Source of the DNA: Flavobacteriaceae bacterium | GTDB taxonomy: Bacteria; Bacteroidota; Bacteroidia; Flavobacteriales; Flavobacteriaceae | Direction of reading: 5' to 3' | Length of the DNA stretch: 6,688 nt | NCBI GenBank assembly: GCA_023700885.1 | Contig: JAMPYA010000124.1 | Coordinates: 1-6,688 of the forward strand | Shown: positions 5,777 through 6,688 of the stretch, piece after piece | Layout: each line of letters starts with the position of its first letter | How positions within the stretch are numbered: position 1 is the first letter of the stretch | Translations under genes and position numbers: made by a program | Notes under the pieces: model-generated | Told to the model about the DNA's origin: nothing | Seen by the model: only the letters and a program-made list of their open reading frames with translations | Databases searched by the model: none

Positions 5777-5848
5777 AATTAAACATTAAAGTTTAATTAA
5801 ATATGATATACAAATTTACTACTCTATAAAAAATCATATGGGTTTCAT

Positions 5849-5856
5849 TATATTTG
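5849..5856 (+). promoter_or_regulatory. -7 promoter box for dapF (TATATTTG)
   Basis: This is an exact match to TAnnTTTG on the plus strand, ending only 4 nt before the dapF ATG. No TTG lies about 17-20 bp upstream. If this box is used, the mRNA would be leaderless or nearly so. No other exact plus-strand box was found in the intergenic region. Confidence 0.45.
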
Positions 5857-5860
5857 CACT

Positions 5861-6643
5861 ATGACAACAATTGCTTTTCAAAAATTTCAAGGTGCAGGAA
5901 ATGATTTTATCATGATTGATAACCGTGAAGATTTATTTCCAAAAAATTCGTCAAAACTTATTGAAAAACTTTGCAATAGAAAATTTGGAATTGGTGCAGA
6001 TGGTCTTATTTTGCTAGAAAATTCAGATAAATATGATTTTAAAATGATCTATTTTAATTCTGATGGAAATGAAAGCACCATGTGTGGCAACGGCGGTCGC
6101 TGTATTGTTTCATTTGCAAATAAATTAAATGTTTTTGATCAAGAAACGACCTTTGAAGCTATTGATGGAAAACATTTTGCATCAATTGTAGGTGAAATTG
6201 TTGAATTACAAATGTCTGATATTTTAGAGGTAGAATACCATCAAAATTATTATTTTGTTAACTCAGGTTCTCCGCACCACATCATTTTAACAACGCATCT
6301 CAATTTGTGTAATGTAGTTTCAGAAGGAAGAAAAATTAGAAATGGAGCTCCCTATTTTGAAGAAGGTTCAAATGTGAATTTTGTAGAAAAAATCTCAGAA
6401 AATCATTTTAAAATTAGAACCTATGAACGTGGTGTTGAAGATGAAACTTTAGCTTGTGGTACTGGAGCAACGGCTGTAGCCGTAGCTATGTATGACGCTA
6501 AAATGACTAATATTAATAATTTAAAAATTGAAACTTTAGGAGGTCATTTAGAAGTGTCTTTTAAAAAGGAAAACAATCATTACTCTAATGTGTTTCTTAA
6601 AGGTCCGGCAACTTTTGTATTTAAAGGCGAAATTAATATTTAA
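5861..6643 (+). CDS. dapF: diaminopimelate epimerase
   Basis: This is the cofactor-independent cytoplasmic racemase that converts LL- to meso-diaminopimelate, the last step before lysine and the cross-linking residue of peptidoglycan. It has 260 residues, close to the family length of about 260-275. Visible motifs are FQKFQGAGNDFIMID (6-20), FGIGADG (42-48), FNSDGNESTMCGNGGRC (65-81) with catalytic Cys75, NSGSPHH (134-140), GSNVNFVE (169-176), YERGVEDET (188-196) and ACGTGATA (198-205) with the second catalytic cysteine, Cys199. Both active-site cysteines are present and the two-lobed family layout is complete. The start at 5861 places the GAGNDF motif at the normal distance from the N-terminus; there is no Shine-Dalgarno sequence. 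The stop overlaps the next ATG as TAATG, which suggests translational coupling. It is divergent from htrA. Confidence 0.98.
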   Translation: MTTIAFQKFQGAGNDFIMIDNREDLFPKNSSKLIEKLCNRKFGIGADGLILLENSDKYDFKMIYFNSDGNESTMCGNGGRCIVSFANKLNVFDQETTFEAIDGKHFASIVGEIVELQMSDILEVEYHQNYYFVNSGSPHHIILTTHLNLCNVVSEGRKIRNGAPYFEEGSNVNFVEKISENHFKIRTYERGVEDETLACGTGATAVAVAMYDAKMTNINNLKIETLGGHLEVSFKKENNHYSNVFLKGPATFVFKGEINI

Positions 6644-6688
6644 TGAAAGCTTTACTAGGAAAATCGGTATATTTAAGAGCTCTAGAAC
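6643..6688 (+). CDS. probable GNAT-family N-acetyltransferase, N-terminal fragment
   Basis: Only 15 codons are visible before the right edge: MKALLGKSVYLRALE. The pattern 'GK-x-V/I-YLRALE' is the usual opening of RimJ/RimL-like GNAT acetyltransferases, and a gene of this kind commonly follows dapF in flavobacteria (from memory of gene neighbourhoods). The ATG shares its A with the dapF TAA stop, a one-base overlap that indicates an operon. The substrate cannot be inferred, and the assignment rests on a very short stretch. Confidence 0.6.
   Translation, partial: MKALLGKSVYLRALE

Noticed and set aside
1..6688. A novel defence system, CRISPR array, prophage or transposon
   Set aside because: All complete genes are identifiable housekeeping genes, and there is no transposase, spaced repeat array, tRNA or integration boundary. 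Only the small intergenic repeats near htrA hint at mobility.

Overview
The window is AT-rich chromosomal DNA that looks like a member of the Flavobacteriia (Bacteroidota). Four things point there. Both E1o (SucA) and HtrA have flavobacterial-style N-termini. The glyceraldehyde-3-phosphate dehydrogenase is of the long type, about 480 residues. Promoter-like boxes fit the Bacteroidota -7 consensus TAnnTTTG. Most genes lack a normally spaced Shine-Dalgarno sequence. The genus cannot be fixed from the sequence alone.

Layout, left to right: (1) 1-2102, minus strand, the first 700 codons of sucA (2-oxoglutarate dehydrogenase E1), whose C-terminus lies beyond the left edge. (2) 2103-2481, a 379-nt gap without a convincing gene; it holds a probable terminator for the upstream gene and the sucA leader. 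(3) 2482-3927, minus, a long GAPDH with an unassigned N-terminal extension of about 128 residues. (4) 3928-4031, a gap with a clear intrinsic terminator for htrA and a -7 box for gap. (5) 4032-5465 (or 5498), minus, an HtrA/DegQ-type envelope serine protease with two PDZ domains. (6) The divergent region up to 5860, rich in repeats and dyads. (7) 5861-6643, plus, dapF, overlapped by one base by (8) the start of a probable GNAT acetyltransferase running off the right edge.

The genes are housekeeping: TCA cycle (sucA), glycolysis or gluconeogenesis (gap), envelope protein quality control (htrA), and lysine/peptidoglycan precursor synthesis (dapF). The minus-strand genes are probably separate transcripts, because terminator-like hairpins lie after htrA and after gap. 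dapF and the acetyltransferase look like one operon.

I found no defence system, CRISPR array, insertion sequence with a transposase, or RNA gene. The unusual part is the htrA-dapF intergenic region. It has two direct copies of a CATATG-bounded repeat, one carrying an extra segment with a REP-like core and the other covering the htrA start codon. It also has a near-perfect 24-nt palindrome between the copies and four TTAAC boxes spaced by about one helical turn. These are pattern observations and their functions are inferred only.
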